This document shows positions 32,520 to 41,667 of a stretch of 64,000 bases of DNA, piece by piece. This stretch comes from an uncultured Oscillospiraceae bacterium (GTDB lineage: Bacteria; Bacillota; Clostridia; Oscillospirales; Ruminococcaceae). Both the position numbers and the translations under genes were made by a program. The stretch lies in assembly GCA_900539195.1 (NCBI GenBank), contig UQBC01000010.1, positions 11,579-75,578 of the forward strand, written 5' to 3'. Position 1 is the first letter of the stretch, and each line of letters begins with the position of its first letter. The notes below the pieces were generated by a model, which worked only from the letters and a program-made list of their open reading frames with translations, was not told the DNA's origin and did not search any database.

Positions 32520-34919
32520 ATGACTTCACCGTTTACAGAAAATGAAATAACCCGTAAGCTGACGGAGGTACTGGAATACGACTTCAGAGTATCACCCGCA
32601 GAAGCAACGCACACTCAGATCTACAAGGCTTTATCAAAGATAGTTGTAAACTACCTTAAGGAAAAGCGCTCAATGTTCATGACCGACTGCAACTCAAAGG
32701 GCAGAAAGCAGGTCTACTATCTTTCAATGGAATTCCTTATGGGACGTTCATTAAAGACAAACCTCTACAACCTCGGTATGCAGGACGAAGTAGCAAAGGC
32801 ACTCAAGAAGCTCGATGTAAAGATTGAGCATATATACGAAGAAGAGCCTGATGCAGGACTCGGTAATGGCGGTCTGGGAAGACTTGCAGCCTGCTATCTT
32901 GACGGACTGGCAACCTGTGCATTTCCCGCAACAGGCTATTCTATCCTTTACGAATACGGTATTTTCAAGCAGAGGATCATCGACGGTTGGCAGACGGAGC
33001 TTCCCGATGAATGGTTACCCGGCGGCAGAGCATGGCTCGTACCCGTACCCGACCAGGCTATCGAAGTTCACTTTGACGGTGAGATCCACGAGAAGTGGGA
33101 GCAGAACTACCACAGCGTAAACCACGTTAACTATAAGACGGTAAACGCTGTTCCTTATGATATGTATGTGTCAGGTTACGACAGCAAGGGCGTATCAAAG
33201 CTCCGTCTTTGGAGTGCAGAGAGTATGTCGTTCGATATGAATATGTTCAATCAGGGCGATTACGCAAAGGCTATCGGTGCAAATAATATCGCACATTCAC
33301 TTACAAAGGTACTTTACCCCAATGATAACCACCTTGAAGGTAAGGCGCTCCGTCTGCGTCAGCAGTACTTCATGAGCGCTGCATCTATAGGCGATATCGT
33401 AATGCGTCATATGAACGTTTACGGTACTCTTGAAAATCTGCACGAAAAGGTAGCTATCCATATAAACGATACACACCCCACACTTGCAATCCCCGAGCTT
33501 ATGAGAATACTGCTCGATGACTGCGGTTATGAATGGGATAAAGCGTGGAACATCATCACAAATACATTTGCTTATACAAACCACACTGTTATGGCAGAAG
33601 CGCTTGAAACATGGGATGTTGACCTTATGCAGAGAATACTCCCCAGAATCTACGCTATTATAGTTGAGATAAACAACCGTTATTGCGCTCATCTTATGGA
33701 AGTAACAAACGGCGACAGCGAAAAGGTTACAAGAATGTCTATAATTCTTGACAACCGTGTAAAGATGGCTAACCTCTGCTGTGCTGCAAGCAGCTCGGTA
33801 AACGGCGTTTCTAAGCTCCACTCCGAAATCATCAAGGACAGCGTATTCCATGATCAGTACACTGTTACTCCCGATGCCTTCAAGAACGTTACAAACGGTA
33901 TCGCATACCGCCGTTGGTTACTTGCAAGCAATCAGGGACTTACGAACCTCCTTACCGAGTGCATAGGCGACGGCTTCAAGAAGGATGCGTCAAAGCTTGC
34001 AGACTTCAAGAAGTTTGCGGATGACAAGGCGGTTCTTGATAAATTAGCCGCTGTAAAGCTGGCTAACAAGCAGGCTTTCGCAAAGTATGTATACAATACA
34101 ACAGGCACTAAGCTCAATTGCAACGGTATTTTCGATGTACAGGTAAAGCGTCTGCACGAATACAAGCGTCAGCAGTTAAATGCAATGAACATTATCGCAG
34201 ATTACCTTTATCTGCTCAATAACCCTGATGCCGACTTTGTTCCCAAGACATATATATTTGCGTCAAAGGCAGCGCCCGGCTACTATATGGCTAAGCAGAT
34301 AATCAAGATGATCTGGTGCATAGGCGAAGAGCTCAAGAAGAACCCCAAGCTTAATGAAAAGCTCGCTGTTGTATTCCTTGAAGATTACAAGGTAACACTT
34401 TCGGAGATACTTATGCCGGCAAGCGAAATTTCAGAGCAGATCTCTCTCGCAGGCACAGAGGCTTCCGGTACAGGTAATATGAAGCTTATGCTCAACGGTG
34501 CTCTTACAATGGGTACTTATGACGGTGCAAACGTTGAGATCCACGGTGCCGTAGGCGATGATAACATCTTTATCTTCGGTATGTCGACACCTGAAGTAAA
34601 TCAGCTCAAGGCTGAGGGCTATAACCCCGAAAAGATATACAACTCACACGCTGTTATCAAGAGCGTGCTCGAAAAGATGTACAAGGGCATCAACGGCGCT
34701 ACATTTGAAGAAGTTGCAAACTCACTGCGTCACGCAGACAGATATATGTGCTTTGCTGATTTTGACAGCTACAGAGGAATGCAGGCCAAGGCAAGCGAAA
34801 CTTATAAGGATAAGTATCAGTGGAACAAGATGTCCCTTACAAATATCGCTTCCTCAGGTATCTTCTCTGCTGACCGTGCCGTTACAGATTATGCGCGTGA
34901 CATCTGGAAGTTATTTTGA
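32520..34919 (+). CDS. glgP: glycogen/maltodextrin phosphorylase
   Basis: 799 residues, normal for the family. It cleaves alpha-1,4-glucan with phosphate to release glucose 1-phosphate, using PLP bound to Lys655 in EASGTGNMKLMLNG. Other landmarks are GNGGLGRLAACYLDG, HINDTHPTLAIPELMR and FDVQVKRLHEYKRQ. The start follows AAAGGG. It is a single-gene unit with its own promoter and a strong terminator, followed by a GH13 amylase; phosphoglucomutase at 41668 completes the path to glucose 6-phosphate. No glycogen synthesis gene is in the window. Confidence 0.96.
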   Translation: MTSPFTENEITRKLTEVLEYDFRVSPAEATHTQIYKALSKIVVNYLKEKRSMFMTDCNSKGRKQVYYLSMEFLMGRSLKTNLYNLGMQDEVAKALKKLDVKIEHIYEEEPDAGLGNGGLGRLAACYLDGLATCAFPATGYSILYEYGIFKQRIIDGWQTELPDEWLPGGRAWLVPVPDQAIEVHFDGEIHEKWEQNYHSVNHVNYKTVNAVPYDMYVSGYDSKGVSKLRLWSAESMSFDMNMFNQGDYAKAIGANNIAHSLTKVLYPNDNHLEGKALRLRQQYFMSAASIGDIVMRHMNVYGTLENLHEKVAIHINDTHPTLAIPELMRILLDDCGYEWDKAWNIITNTFAYTNHTVMAEALETWDVDLMQRILPRIYAIIVEINNRYCAHLMEVTNGDSEKVTRMSIILDNRVKMANLCCAASSSVNGVSKLHSEIIKDSVFHDQYTVTPDAFKNVTNGIAYRRWLLASNQGLTNLLTECIGDGFKKDASKLADFKKFADDKAVLDKLAAVKLANKQAFAKYVYNTTGTKLNCNGIFDVQVKRLHEYKRQQLNAMNIIADYLYLLNNPDADFVPKTYIFASKAAPGYYMAKQIIKMIWCIGEELKKNPKLNEKLAVVFLEDYKVTLSEILMPASEISEQISLAGTEASGTGNMKLMLNGALTMGTYDGANVEIHGAVGDDNIFIFGMSTPEVNQLKAEGYNPEKIYNSHAVIKSVLEKMYKGINGATFEEVANSLRHADRYMCFADFDSYRGMQAKASETYKDKYQWNKMSLTNIASSGIFSADRAVTDYARDIWKLF

Positions 34920-34939
34920 TCAATAAACCGACATACAGC

Positions 34940-34969
34940 AAAAAGTCCGTTGTAATCAACGGACTTTTT
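34940..34969 (+). terminator. intrinsic terminator of glgP
   Basis: AAAAAGTCCGTTG pairs perfectly with CAACGGACTTTTT around TAAT. The symmetric tails would also work on the other strand, where no gene needs it. Confidence 0.92.
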
Positions 34970-35027
34970 CGGGTATTTAAAACCCGATTAAAACCCCTCC
35001 GATTTTAATCCGAAAGGAATGTTTTTA

Positions 35028-36908
35028 ATGGATACTCCGATATTCGACTGCTTTGATCTGAACTACAAGAGCCCGTTCGGAGCGATAAGACAGTTTCAGC
35101 CCAGCACGTTTTCTCTGCGTTTTCCTAAGGAATGGCACGTTACAGACCCTACTCTCGTAATGTTCCGTCCGGGTGAAAAAGAACGTTTTGTACCGCTCGA
35201 GATAACCGACAGCACAACAGACTGCAACGTGTTCACCTGTAACTTCAACCCTCAGCACATCGGACTGCATCATTACTATTTTTCGCTGATGATAGACGGC
35301 AACCGAAGATATGTGAAGCGCAGCGGAGCGAGAACAGGCGTTCTTGATAACGGCGAGCTGTTCCAGCTTACCGTCTTTGATAAGGATATGGCGGCTCCAG
35401 ATTGGATAAAGGGCGGCATTATGTATCAGATATTCCCCGACAGATTCTGCCGCAGCGGCGAAAAGCACGAAAATGTGCCCTCGGACAGAATAGTGCATGA
35501 AAACTGGGAGGATACGCCTTTCTTCCGCCCCGATGATAAGGGCATAATCCGCAACAACGACTACTTTGCAGGCGACCTTAAGGGTATAGAAAGTAAGCTT
35601 CCTTATCTTGAAAGCTTAGGCGTTACCTGTTTATATCTGAACCCTATTTTTGAATCCCACGAAAATCACCGTTATTCAACCGCCTGTTATGAGCATATCG
35701 ACCCTATGCTCGGTACAGACGAGGATTTTGAGCATTTGTGCAAGGAAGCCAAAACGCACGGCATAGATATTATCCTTGACGGTGTATTCTCGCATACAGG
35801 CGCAGACAGTATCTATTTCAACAAGTTCGGCAGATACGGAGATCACGAGGGCGCATACAGAGATCCCGACAGCAAATATAAAAACTGGTACTGCTTCTCA
35901 CGCTATCCTTTCGATTATGAATCGTGGTGGGGCATTACAACTCTGCCTAATGTAAATGAGAACAACCCTGACTACACCGCATACATCTGCGGCGATAACG
36001 GTATATTACAGCGTTGGATAGACAAGGGTGCAAGAGGCTGGCGACTTGACGTTGCCGATGAGCTTCCCGATGAATTCCTTGACAATCTCAATAAGGCTGT
36101 AAAAGCCAAGGGCGACGACAAGGTAATATACGGCGAGGTATGGGAAGATGCGTCAAACAAGGAGAGTTACGGTGTCCGCAGACGTTATCTTATAGGCGGT
36201 CAGCTTGACAGCGTTATGAACTATCCTTTCAAGGAAGCTATCATAAACTACTGTAAGTACGGCAATGCAAGAGGCTTTGAGGACGGAGTTATGACTATAC
36301 TTGAACATTATCCCAAGCCCAGTGCCGATATGCTGATGAACTTCCTGTCAACTCACGATACCGAACGTATTCTGACAAGACTTGCAGGAGAAGATGTAGG
36401 CTGGCACGACAGAGAATGGCAGGCTGAACGCTATCTTTCTCCGGAACAGTACGTTTACGGCCTTTCATTGCTTAAATGCGCTATGGTACTTCAATTCTTC
36501 CTGCCGGGTGTGCCGTGCATATATTACGGCGATGAAGCAGGACTTGAGGGCTATAAGGATCCGTTCAACAGACGCTGCTATCCGTGGGGCAAGGAAAATC
36601 TTGATATGATAGACTTCACAAAACAGCTTGCCGTGATAAGAAAGTCAAGCAAGGCGTTCGCTCAGGGTGAAATGAAGTTTTTAAGCTGTACGCCTGAAGA
36701 ATGTGTATTTGCAAGGATTGACAAGCTCAACCGCGAGGCAGCCGTTATATTCCTGAACAAGTCGAAATATCCTAAGACGTTTAAGCTTGACGACTATATG
36801 AAAGGCGAATACACCGACCCGAAATTCCTCAGAAAGCCCCACGAGAGCGAAGAAAAGACGATAAAGCTGTCGCCGTTTGATTACGGCGTGCTTGTATGCA
36901 GTATATAA
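35028..36908 (+). CDS. glycoside hydrolase family 13 (neopullulanase/alpha-amylase-like)
   Basis: 626 residues from ATG 35028 (AAAGGA nine bases upstream; ATG 35019 touches the ribosome site). An N-terminal beta-sandwich (about 1-120) precedes the (beta/alpha)8 barrel: GIMYQIFPDRF, DGVFSHTG, nucleophile Asp341 in GWRLDVADE, acid/base Glu370 in GEVWE, and transition-state Asp444 in STHDTER. It hydrolyses alpha-1,4 (perhaps also 1,6) glucans. There is no signal peptide, so it acts on imported or stored maltodextrins, in line with the phosphorylase upstream. An inverted repeat GATTAAAA/TTTTAATC (34986-35010) lies just before the ribosome site; no clear promoter was found. Confidence 0.92.
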   Translation: MDTPIFDCFDLNYKSPFGAIRQFQPSTFSLRFPKEWHVTDPTLVMFRPGEKERFVPLEITDSTTDCNVFTCNFNPQHIGLHHYYFSLMIDGNRRYVKRSGARTGVLDNGELFQLTVFDKDMAAPDWIKGGIMYQIFPDRFCRSGEKHENVPSDRIVHENWEDTPFFRPDDKGIIRNNDYFAGDLKGIESKLPYLESLGVTCLYLNPIFESHENHRYSTACYEHIDPMLGTDEDFEHLCKEAKTHGIDIILDGVFSHTGADSIYFNKFGRYGDHEGAYRDPDSKYKNWYCFSRYPFDYESWWGITTLPNVNENNPDYTAYICGDNGILQRWIDKGARGWRLDVADELPDEFLDNLNKAVKAKGDDKVIYGEVWEDASNKESYGVRRRYLIGGQLDSVMNYPFKEAIINYCKYGNARGFEDGVMTILEHYPKPSADMLMNFLSTHDTERILTRLAGEDVGWHDREWQAERYLSPEQYVYGLSLLKCAMVLQFFLPGVPCIYYGDEAGLEGYKDPFNRRCYPWGKENLDMIDFTKQLAVIRKSSKAFAQGEMKFLSCTPEECVFARIDKLNREAAVIFLNKSKYPKTFKLDDYMKGEYTDPKFLRKPHESEEKTIKLSPFDYGVLVCSI

Positions 36909-36916
36909 ATATTTGC

Positions 36917-36945
36917 TTGTTTTTTTACACACGATAGTGTATAAT
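36917..36945 (+). promoter_or_regulatory. sigma-A promoter of carboxynorspermidine synthase
   Basis: TTGTTT (36917-36922), a 17-base spacer and TATAAT (36940-36945), 56 bases before the start codon. Confidence 0.7.
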
Positions 36946-37001
36946 CTACTTGTAACTCAAGCGACTGTCTGCCATATGGCAGAACGGAAAGGAAAATAGA
37001 G

Positions 37002-38207
37002 ATGGGAAAAGCATTGATAATAGGTGCCGGCGGCGTTGCCGGAGTAGTAGTTCATAAGTGCTGTCAGAACAGCGAGGTTTTCACTGAGATCTGCATTGCC
37101 AGCCGCACAAAGTCAAAGTGCGACGCACTGAAAAAGCAGGTTGAAGAAAAAGGCACAAAGACTAAGGTAACGACTGCACAGGTAGATGCAGACAGCGTTC
37201 CTCAGCTCGTTGAGCTTATAAATAAGGAAAAGCCTGACATAGTAATAAACGTTGCGCTCCCTTATCAGGATCTTACAATAATGGACGCCTGCCTTGAAAC
37301 AAAGACAGACTATGTTGATACTGCAAACTATGAGCATCCCGACACGGCAAAGTTTGAGTATAAGTATCAGTGGGCATACAGAGAGAAGTTTGAAAAGGCA
37401 GGAATAACCGCACTTCTCGGAAGCGGATTCGATCCCGGTGTAACCGGTGTATTCTGCGCCTATGCCCAGAAGCATTACTTTGACGAGATCAATTATATTG
37501 ATATTCTCGACTGCAACGGCGGCGACCACGGTTACCCGTTTGCGACAAACTTCAACCCCGAGATAAATATCCGTGAGGTATCCGCAAAGGGCAGCTACAT
37601 CGAGGACGGCAAGTGGGTAGAAACCGAGCCTATGGAGATAAAGAGAGAGTACGACTTTGAGCAGGTCGGCAAGAAGGATATGTACCTTCTGCACCACGAG
37701 GAGCTTGAATCGCTTGCACTCAATATCAAGGGTATCAAGCGTATCCGTTTCTTTATGACATTCGGACAGAGCTACCTCACACATCTGAAGTGCCTCGAAA
37801 ATGTCGGTATGACATCTATCAAGCCCATTATGTACGAGGGCAGAGAGATAGTACCGCTCCAGTTCCTTAAGGCAGTTTTACCCGACCCTGCATCGCTCGG
37901 TCCGAGAACAGTCGGCAAGACCAATATCGGCTGTATCTGCATAGGCAAGAAGGACGGCAAGGAAGTACACTACAAGGTTTACAACTGCTGTGACCATCAG
38001 GAATGCTACAAGGAGGTCGGCTCGCAGGCTATCAGCTATACGACCGGCGTTCCCGCTATGATAGGAGCAATGATGGTAATGACAGGCAAGTGGAAGAAGC
38101 CCGGCGTCTACAACATCGAGGAATTCGATCCCGATCCGTTTATGGACGCACTGAACAAGTGGGGACTTCCGTGGCACGAAACATTTGATCCCGAGCTTGT
38201 AGATTGA
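37002..38207 (+). CDS. carboxynorspermidine synthase (saccharopine dehydrogenase family)
   Basis: 401 residues with an N-terminal Rossmann motif GAGGVAG and the family-typical CLETKTDYVDTANYEHP and GSGFDPGVTGVFCAY. In the alternative polyamine pathway this enzyme joins aspartate semialdehyde with a diamine (putrescine or diaminopropane) using NADPH, giving carboxyspermidine or carboxynorspermidine. The usual partner, carboxynorspermidine decarboxylase, is not adjacent. The start follows AAAGGAAA. It shares a bidirectional terminator with the MATE gene downstream. Confidence 0.9.
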   Translation: MGKALIIGAGGVAGVVVHKCCQNSEVFTEICIASRTKSKCDALKKQVEEKGTKTKVTTAQVDADSVPQLVELINKEKPDIVINVALPYQDLTIMDACLETKTDYVDTANYEHPDTAKFEYKYQWAYREKFEKAGITALLGSGFDPGVTGVFCAYAQKHYFDEINYIDILDCNGGDHGYPFATNFNPEINIREVSAKGSYIEDGKWVETEPMEIKREYDFEQVGKKDMYLLHHEELESLALNIKGIKRIRFFMTFGQSYLTHLKCLENVGMTSIKPIMYEGREIVPLQFLKAVLPDPASLGPRTVGKTNIGCICIGKKDGKEVHYKVYNCCDHQECYKEVGSQAISYTTGVPAMIGAMMVMTGKWKKPGVYNIEEFDPDPFMDALNKWGLPWHETFDPELVD

Positions 38208-38226
38208 GTTAATTTCAGAATATAGT

Positions 38227-38264
38227 AAAACAGCCCACTGTGTAAAATCAGTGGGCTGTTTTTG
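38227..38264. terminator. bidirectional intrinsic terminator
   Basis: AAAACAGCCCACTG pairs with CAGTGGGCTGTTTT, with T runs on both strands. It separates the convergent carboxynorspermidine synthase and MATE genes. Confidence 0.92.
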
Positions 38265-39641
38265 TCAGTTCAGCACGGCTATTTTTGTTTTGTTAAGCCT
38301 GATCATAAAGATAACGGAAACAAGAGCGGAGATAGCTTCTGCTATCGGGAACACCCACCACATAAGCATATCCGGCGCACCGCCGAGAACAAGCAGCGAA
38401 AATCCCCACGCTACCGGCAGTACAAGCACAAGCTGTCTTAAGAGCGATACTATGAGCGATTGCAAACCGCCGTCGATCGCTTGAAATATGCCCTGAAATG
38501 CGATATTCATTCCTGCAAATACAAAGCTTATTGTAATAATGTGCATTGCGTCTGTGCATAGCCGGAGTGAGTTGCCCGAAAGCGAGAACATCTCGCCGAG
38601 AGGTACGGCGAAAATTTCAATAAGTATTGTGCCGAGCGCCATTATTATAAGCGTGTAGAGCATTCCGTACTTTACGCCGTCTTTGATACGGGCTTTGTCT
38701 GCCATTCCGTGAGCGTAGGATATAACAGGAGTTATTGCGTCACGCATACCGAAAGCGGCAAACAGGAAGAACTGCTGTACCTTGTAGTAAAGTCCGTAGG
38801 CGGTGACAGCGTCCACGCTTACCGAGCCTAAGATTACGTTCATACTGTAGGTCATTATCGACATAAGCGCCTGTGCGATTATAGCCGGAAGCCCTATAGA
38901 GTATATACCTTTGATAATTTTCATATCGGGCTTTTTGTAACGCAGTTTTTTTACTATTTCCGTGTTGAATTTGATATGAAAGATAAGAGCGGTGACAAGA
39001 GAAACTATCTGACCGATAACCGTTGCGAGAGCCGCACCTTTTACTTTCATTTCCGGAAAACCGAGAAGACCGTATATCATTATCGGGTCGAGTATTATGT
39101 TGGTGACAGCGCCTGCTATCTGGGCTATCGTTGAAAAAAGCGACCTGCCCGTTGCCTGCAACAGCTTTTCATATATCGAAAAGAATGTGATGCCGAATGA
39201 CATTGTACAGCATATCGTAAGGTAATCGACCGCCATTCCCGCTATTTCCCCGTCCTGCGTCTGCGTGCGGATGTAAGGCTCAACACCGAACAGCCCGACA
39301 AGCAGAAAAACAACATATATTATAAGCGCAAGAAATTCCGCATTGCCGGAGGTTAGGCTCGCTTTTTCCTTATCGCTTTGTCCGAGAGATTTTGAAAGCA
39401 GAGCATTTGCTCCAACACCTGTGCCTATACCTACTGCCACCATAAGCATCTGCATAGGAAAGGCAAGTGTCAGTGCGTTGAATGCCGCCTCGCCGCCTGT
39501 CTGCATATTCGTTACAAATGCGCTGTCAACTATGTTGTAGACCGCCTGCAATACCATTGAGAGTATCACGGGAAGCCCCGTTTTGAGCAACAGCTTTTTT
39601 ACAGGCTCTGTCCCGAGCCTGTTTACTTTTTTCTGTTCCAT
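38265..39641 (-). CDS. MATE family efflux transporter
   Basis: 458 residues from ATG 39641 (AGGAAT upstream; an earlier in-frame ATG at 39665 has no ribosome site). About twelve transmembrane segments in two related halves, with family-typical PVILSMVLQAVYNIVDSAFV near the start and GAVTNIILDPIMIYGL in the middle. MATE proteins export drugs or metabolites using Na+ or H+ gradients. It stands alone between two terminators; the substrate is unknown. Confidence 0.92.
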   Translation of the reverse strand: MEQKKVNRLGTEPVKKLLLKTGLPVILSMVLQAVYNIVDSAFVTNMQTGGEAAFNALTLAFPMQMLMVAVGIGTGVGANALLSKSLGQSDKEKASLTSGNAEFLALIIYVVFLLVGLFGVEPYIRTQTQDGEIAGMAVDYLTICCTMSFGITFFSIYEKLLQATGRSLFSTIAQIAGAVTNIILDPIMIYGLLGFPEMKVKGAALATVIGQIVSLVTALIFHIKFNTEIVKKLRYKKPDMKIIKGIYSIGLPAIIAQALMSIMTYSMNVILGSVSVDAVTAYGLYYKVQQFFLFAAFGMRDAITPVISYAHGMADKARIKDGVKYGMLYTLIIMALGTILIEIFAVPLGEMFSLSGNSLRLCTDAMHIITISFVFAGMNIAFQGIFQAIDGGLQSLIVSLLRQLVLVLPVAWGFSLLVLGGAPDMLMWWVFPIAEAISALVSVIFMIRLNKTKIAVLN

Positions 39642-39663
39642 ATTTATATTCCTTTCTTTTGGC

Positions 39664-39703
39664 AAAAAAATAAAGCGTAAATCCGTGTCCGGATTTACGC
39701 TTT
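39664..39703 (-). terminator. intrinsic terminator downstream of comM
   Basis: AAAGCGTAAATCCG and CGGATTTACGCTTT pair around a four-base loop; on the minus strand the tail is ATTTTTTT. It lies 180 bases after the comM stop and just before the MATE start. Confidence 0.85.
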
Positions 39704-39840
39704 CGCTACTCGACTGTATTTATTTTAACATTTTGATTTCGTTTTTGTCAAGCCGACAGAAAAATTTCGGCGTTTTTATAACTCTGCGGCGGTAAAAACA
39801 AGGTCGATTTGTCAGATATTTTACCGCACTATAAATAATA

Positions 39841-39867
39841 AATATGATAAATATGATAAATATGATA
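39841..39867. repeat. tandem repeat of nine bases, three copies
   Basis: AATATGATA is repeated three times without change just past the 3' end of comM. The surrounding 242-base gap otherwise holds a GCGGTAAAA/TTTTACCGC hairpin (39788-39829) and the comM terminator. Confidence 0.8.
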
Positions 39868-39883
39868 AGCGGCAAAATGACGG

Positions 39884-41413
39884 TTATTTCCCTGCGCCCC
39901 AGTATTTTCTGTCAAGACTTCTGAAATTTACCGCCGAGGATATATCCTGCCGCCTTATTATCTCGCTTCCTGCAAGGTCAGCGCAGGTGCGAGCGACCTT
40001 AAGTATCCTGTCGTATGCCCTTGCCGACAGCCCCATTTTATCAAAGCAGTCGGAGAGCATCTTCTTTGCGTTTTCGTCCATAGGACACATTTCGTGAAGA
40101 TATGCAGGAGGTATCTTGGAGTTCGAGCGTATTTCCGTACCCGCAAAACGCTTTTGCTGTATTTCTCTAGCTTTCATTATACGTTCAAGCACGGCACTGC
40201 TCGGTTCGCCCTTTTTCGCACTGCTTATTTCCTCGTAAGATAACTGCGGCATTTCCACTTGTATATCTATCCTGTCAAGAACAGGACGGCTTATTTTGCC
40301 GAGATAATTCTGTATCATATTCTGAGAGCAGGTGCATTTCCCCTTCGGGTTGCCGAAGTTTCCGCAAGGGCAGGGGTTCATTGCGGCAACAAGCATAATA
40401 TCGCACGGGTAGGACACCGACCCTTGCGCTCGTGATATGGTTATAACTCCGTCCTCAAGCGGTTGTCTGAGCGTTTCGAGCGTCCTGCGGTCAAACTCCG
40501 GCAGCTCGTCAAGAAATAACACTCCGTTATGTGCGAGTGATATTTCTCCCGGGCGTGGGATACTTCCGCCGCCGATAAGACCGACTGCCGAGGCGGTATG
40601 TGATACGCTTCTGAACGGACGTACCGTGACTATCGGCTTTTCACGGTCGAGCATACCTGCTATTGAATGTATTCCTGTTGTTTCGATACTTTCGTCAAAT
40701 GTCATCGGAGGAAGGATAGACGGTATACGCTTTGCTATCATGCTTTTTCCCGTGCCTGGAGGGCCTATGAGAAGTACGTTGTGGAAGCCTGCGGCGGCTA
40801 CCTCCAGAGCGTGACGGGCGAGTGCCTGACCCTTTACATCGGATAAGTCCTCCGTTTCAAACATCTCTGCGGACGGAACGTAGGGAGGTTCGGGCGATAT
40901 ACGCTTCTTTCCTGTAAAATGGTTTATAAGATCGGAAATATGGCTAATGCCGTATACGGACAGACCCTCGACAACGGACGCTTCCTTAGCGTTTTCGGCA
41001 GGGAGAAACAGCCGTTTTATACCGCATTTTTTGGCTTCTATTGCCATGCTGATAATTCCGCCCGTGAAAACAAGCGAGCCTCCGAGCGAAACCTCTCCGA
41101 TAAAGGCGCAGTCCGATAAATCGTCGGTTATTATGTTGTTTACCGCAAGAATGGCGGCGATTATCGTGAAGTCGTACAGCGAGCCGCATTTGCGTACATC
41201 TGCCGGAGCTAAGTTGACCGTCAGTTTCTGACCGCTTATCGCTATGCCGATACCTGAAAGAGCACCTTTTATACGCATTTTGCTTTCCTGTACCGCAAGG
41301 TCGCCCAGACCTACTATATCGAAGGACGGCTGACCTCTTGAGGATATTATTTCTGCGGTGACTTTAAAGGCATTCATACCGAAAAGTCCCATACCGTTTA
41401 CCTGAGAATACAT
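39884..41413 (-). CDS. comM: ComM-family (YifB) AAA+ ATPase, Mg-chelatase-like
   Basis: 509 residues, the normal length. An N-terminal Lon-like ChlI domain (about 1-170), the AAA+ ATPase with Walker A GPPGTGKSMIAKRIPSILPP and LDELPEF, the cysteine-containing MNPCPCGNFG loop followed by CTC, and a C-terminal Mg_chelatase_C domain with AYDRILKVARTCADL. ComM is a hexameric helicase that promotes branch migration during natural transformation in several bacteria. It is a stand-alone gene here; no other competence gene is in the window. Confidence 0.93.
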   Translation of the reverse strand: MYSQVNGMGLFGMNAFKVTAEIISSRGQPSFDIVGLGDLAVQESKMRIKGALSGIGIAISGQKLTVNLAPADVRKCGSLYDFTIIAAILAVNNIITDDLSDCAFIGEVSLGGSLVFTGGIISMAIEAKKCGIKRLFLPAENAKEASVVEGLSVYGISHISDLINHFTGKKRISPEPPYVPSAEMFETEDLSDVKGQALARHALEVAAAGFHNVLLIGPPGTGKSMIAKRIPSILPPMTFDESIETTGIHSIAGMLDREKPIVTVRPFRSVSHTASAVGLIGGGSIPRPGEISLAHNGVLFLDELPEFDRRTLETLRQPLEDGVITISRAQGSVSYPCDIMLVAAMNPCPCGNFGNPKGKCTCSQNMIQNYLGKISRPVLDRIDIQVEMPQLSYEEISSAKKGEPSSAVLERIMKAREIQQKRFAGTEIRSNSKIPPAYLHEMCPMDENAKKMLSDCFDKMGLSARAYDRILKVARTCADLAGSEIIRRQDISSAVNFRSLDRKYWGAGK

Positions 41414-41540
41414 ATTTACACCCGTTTCATATCATTTTAAGTGATTGCTATGTAATGATTATACAACGTTTTAGGTATATTTTCAACAAAAACGGGAATT
41501 TTTGATTCCAAAAAATTTTATAATATTTTTACGATTTTAT

Positions 41541-41569
41541 TTGCATTTACGGCGGAAAAATGTTATACT
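41541..41569 (+). promoter_or_regulatory. sigma-A promoter of phosphoglucomutase
   Basis: TTGCAT (41541-41546), a 17-base spacer and TATACT (41564-41569). The leader to the start codon is about 90 bases. Confidence 0.75.
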
Positions 41570-41667
41570 GTTGGTGAATGGAATTTTAGGTTAGCCACAG
41601 CTATATTTACCTAATTTTTAAATACAGCAAACTGTGCTACCGTTTTATACAGAAAGGACAGACTATT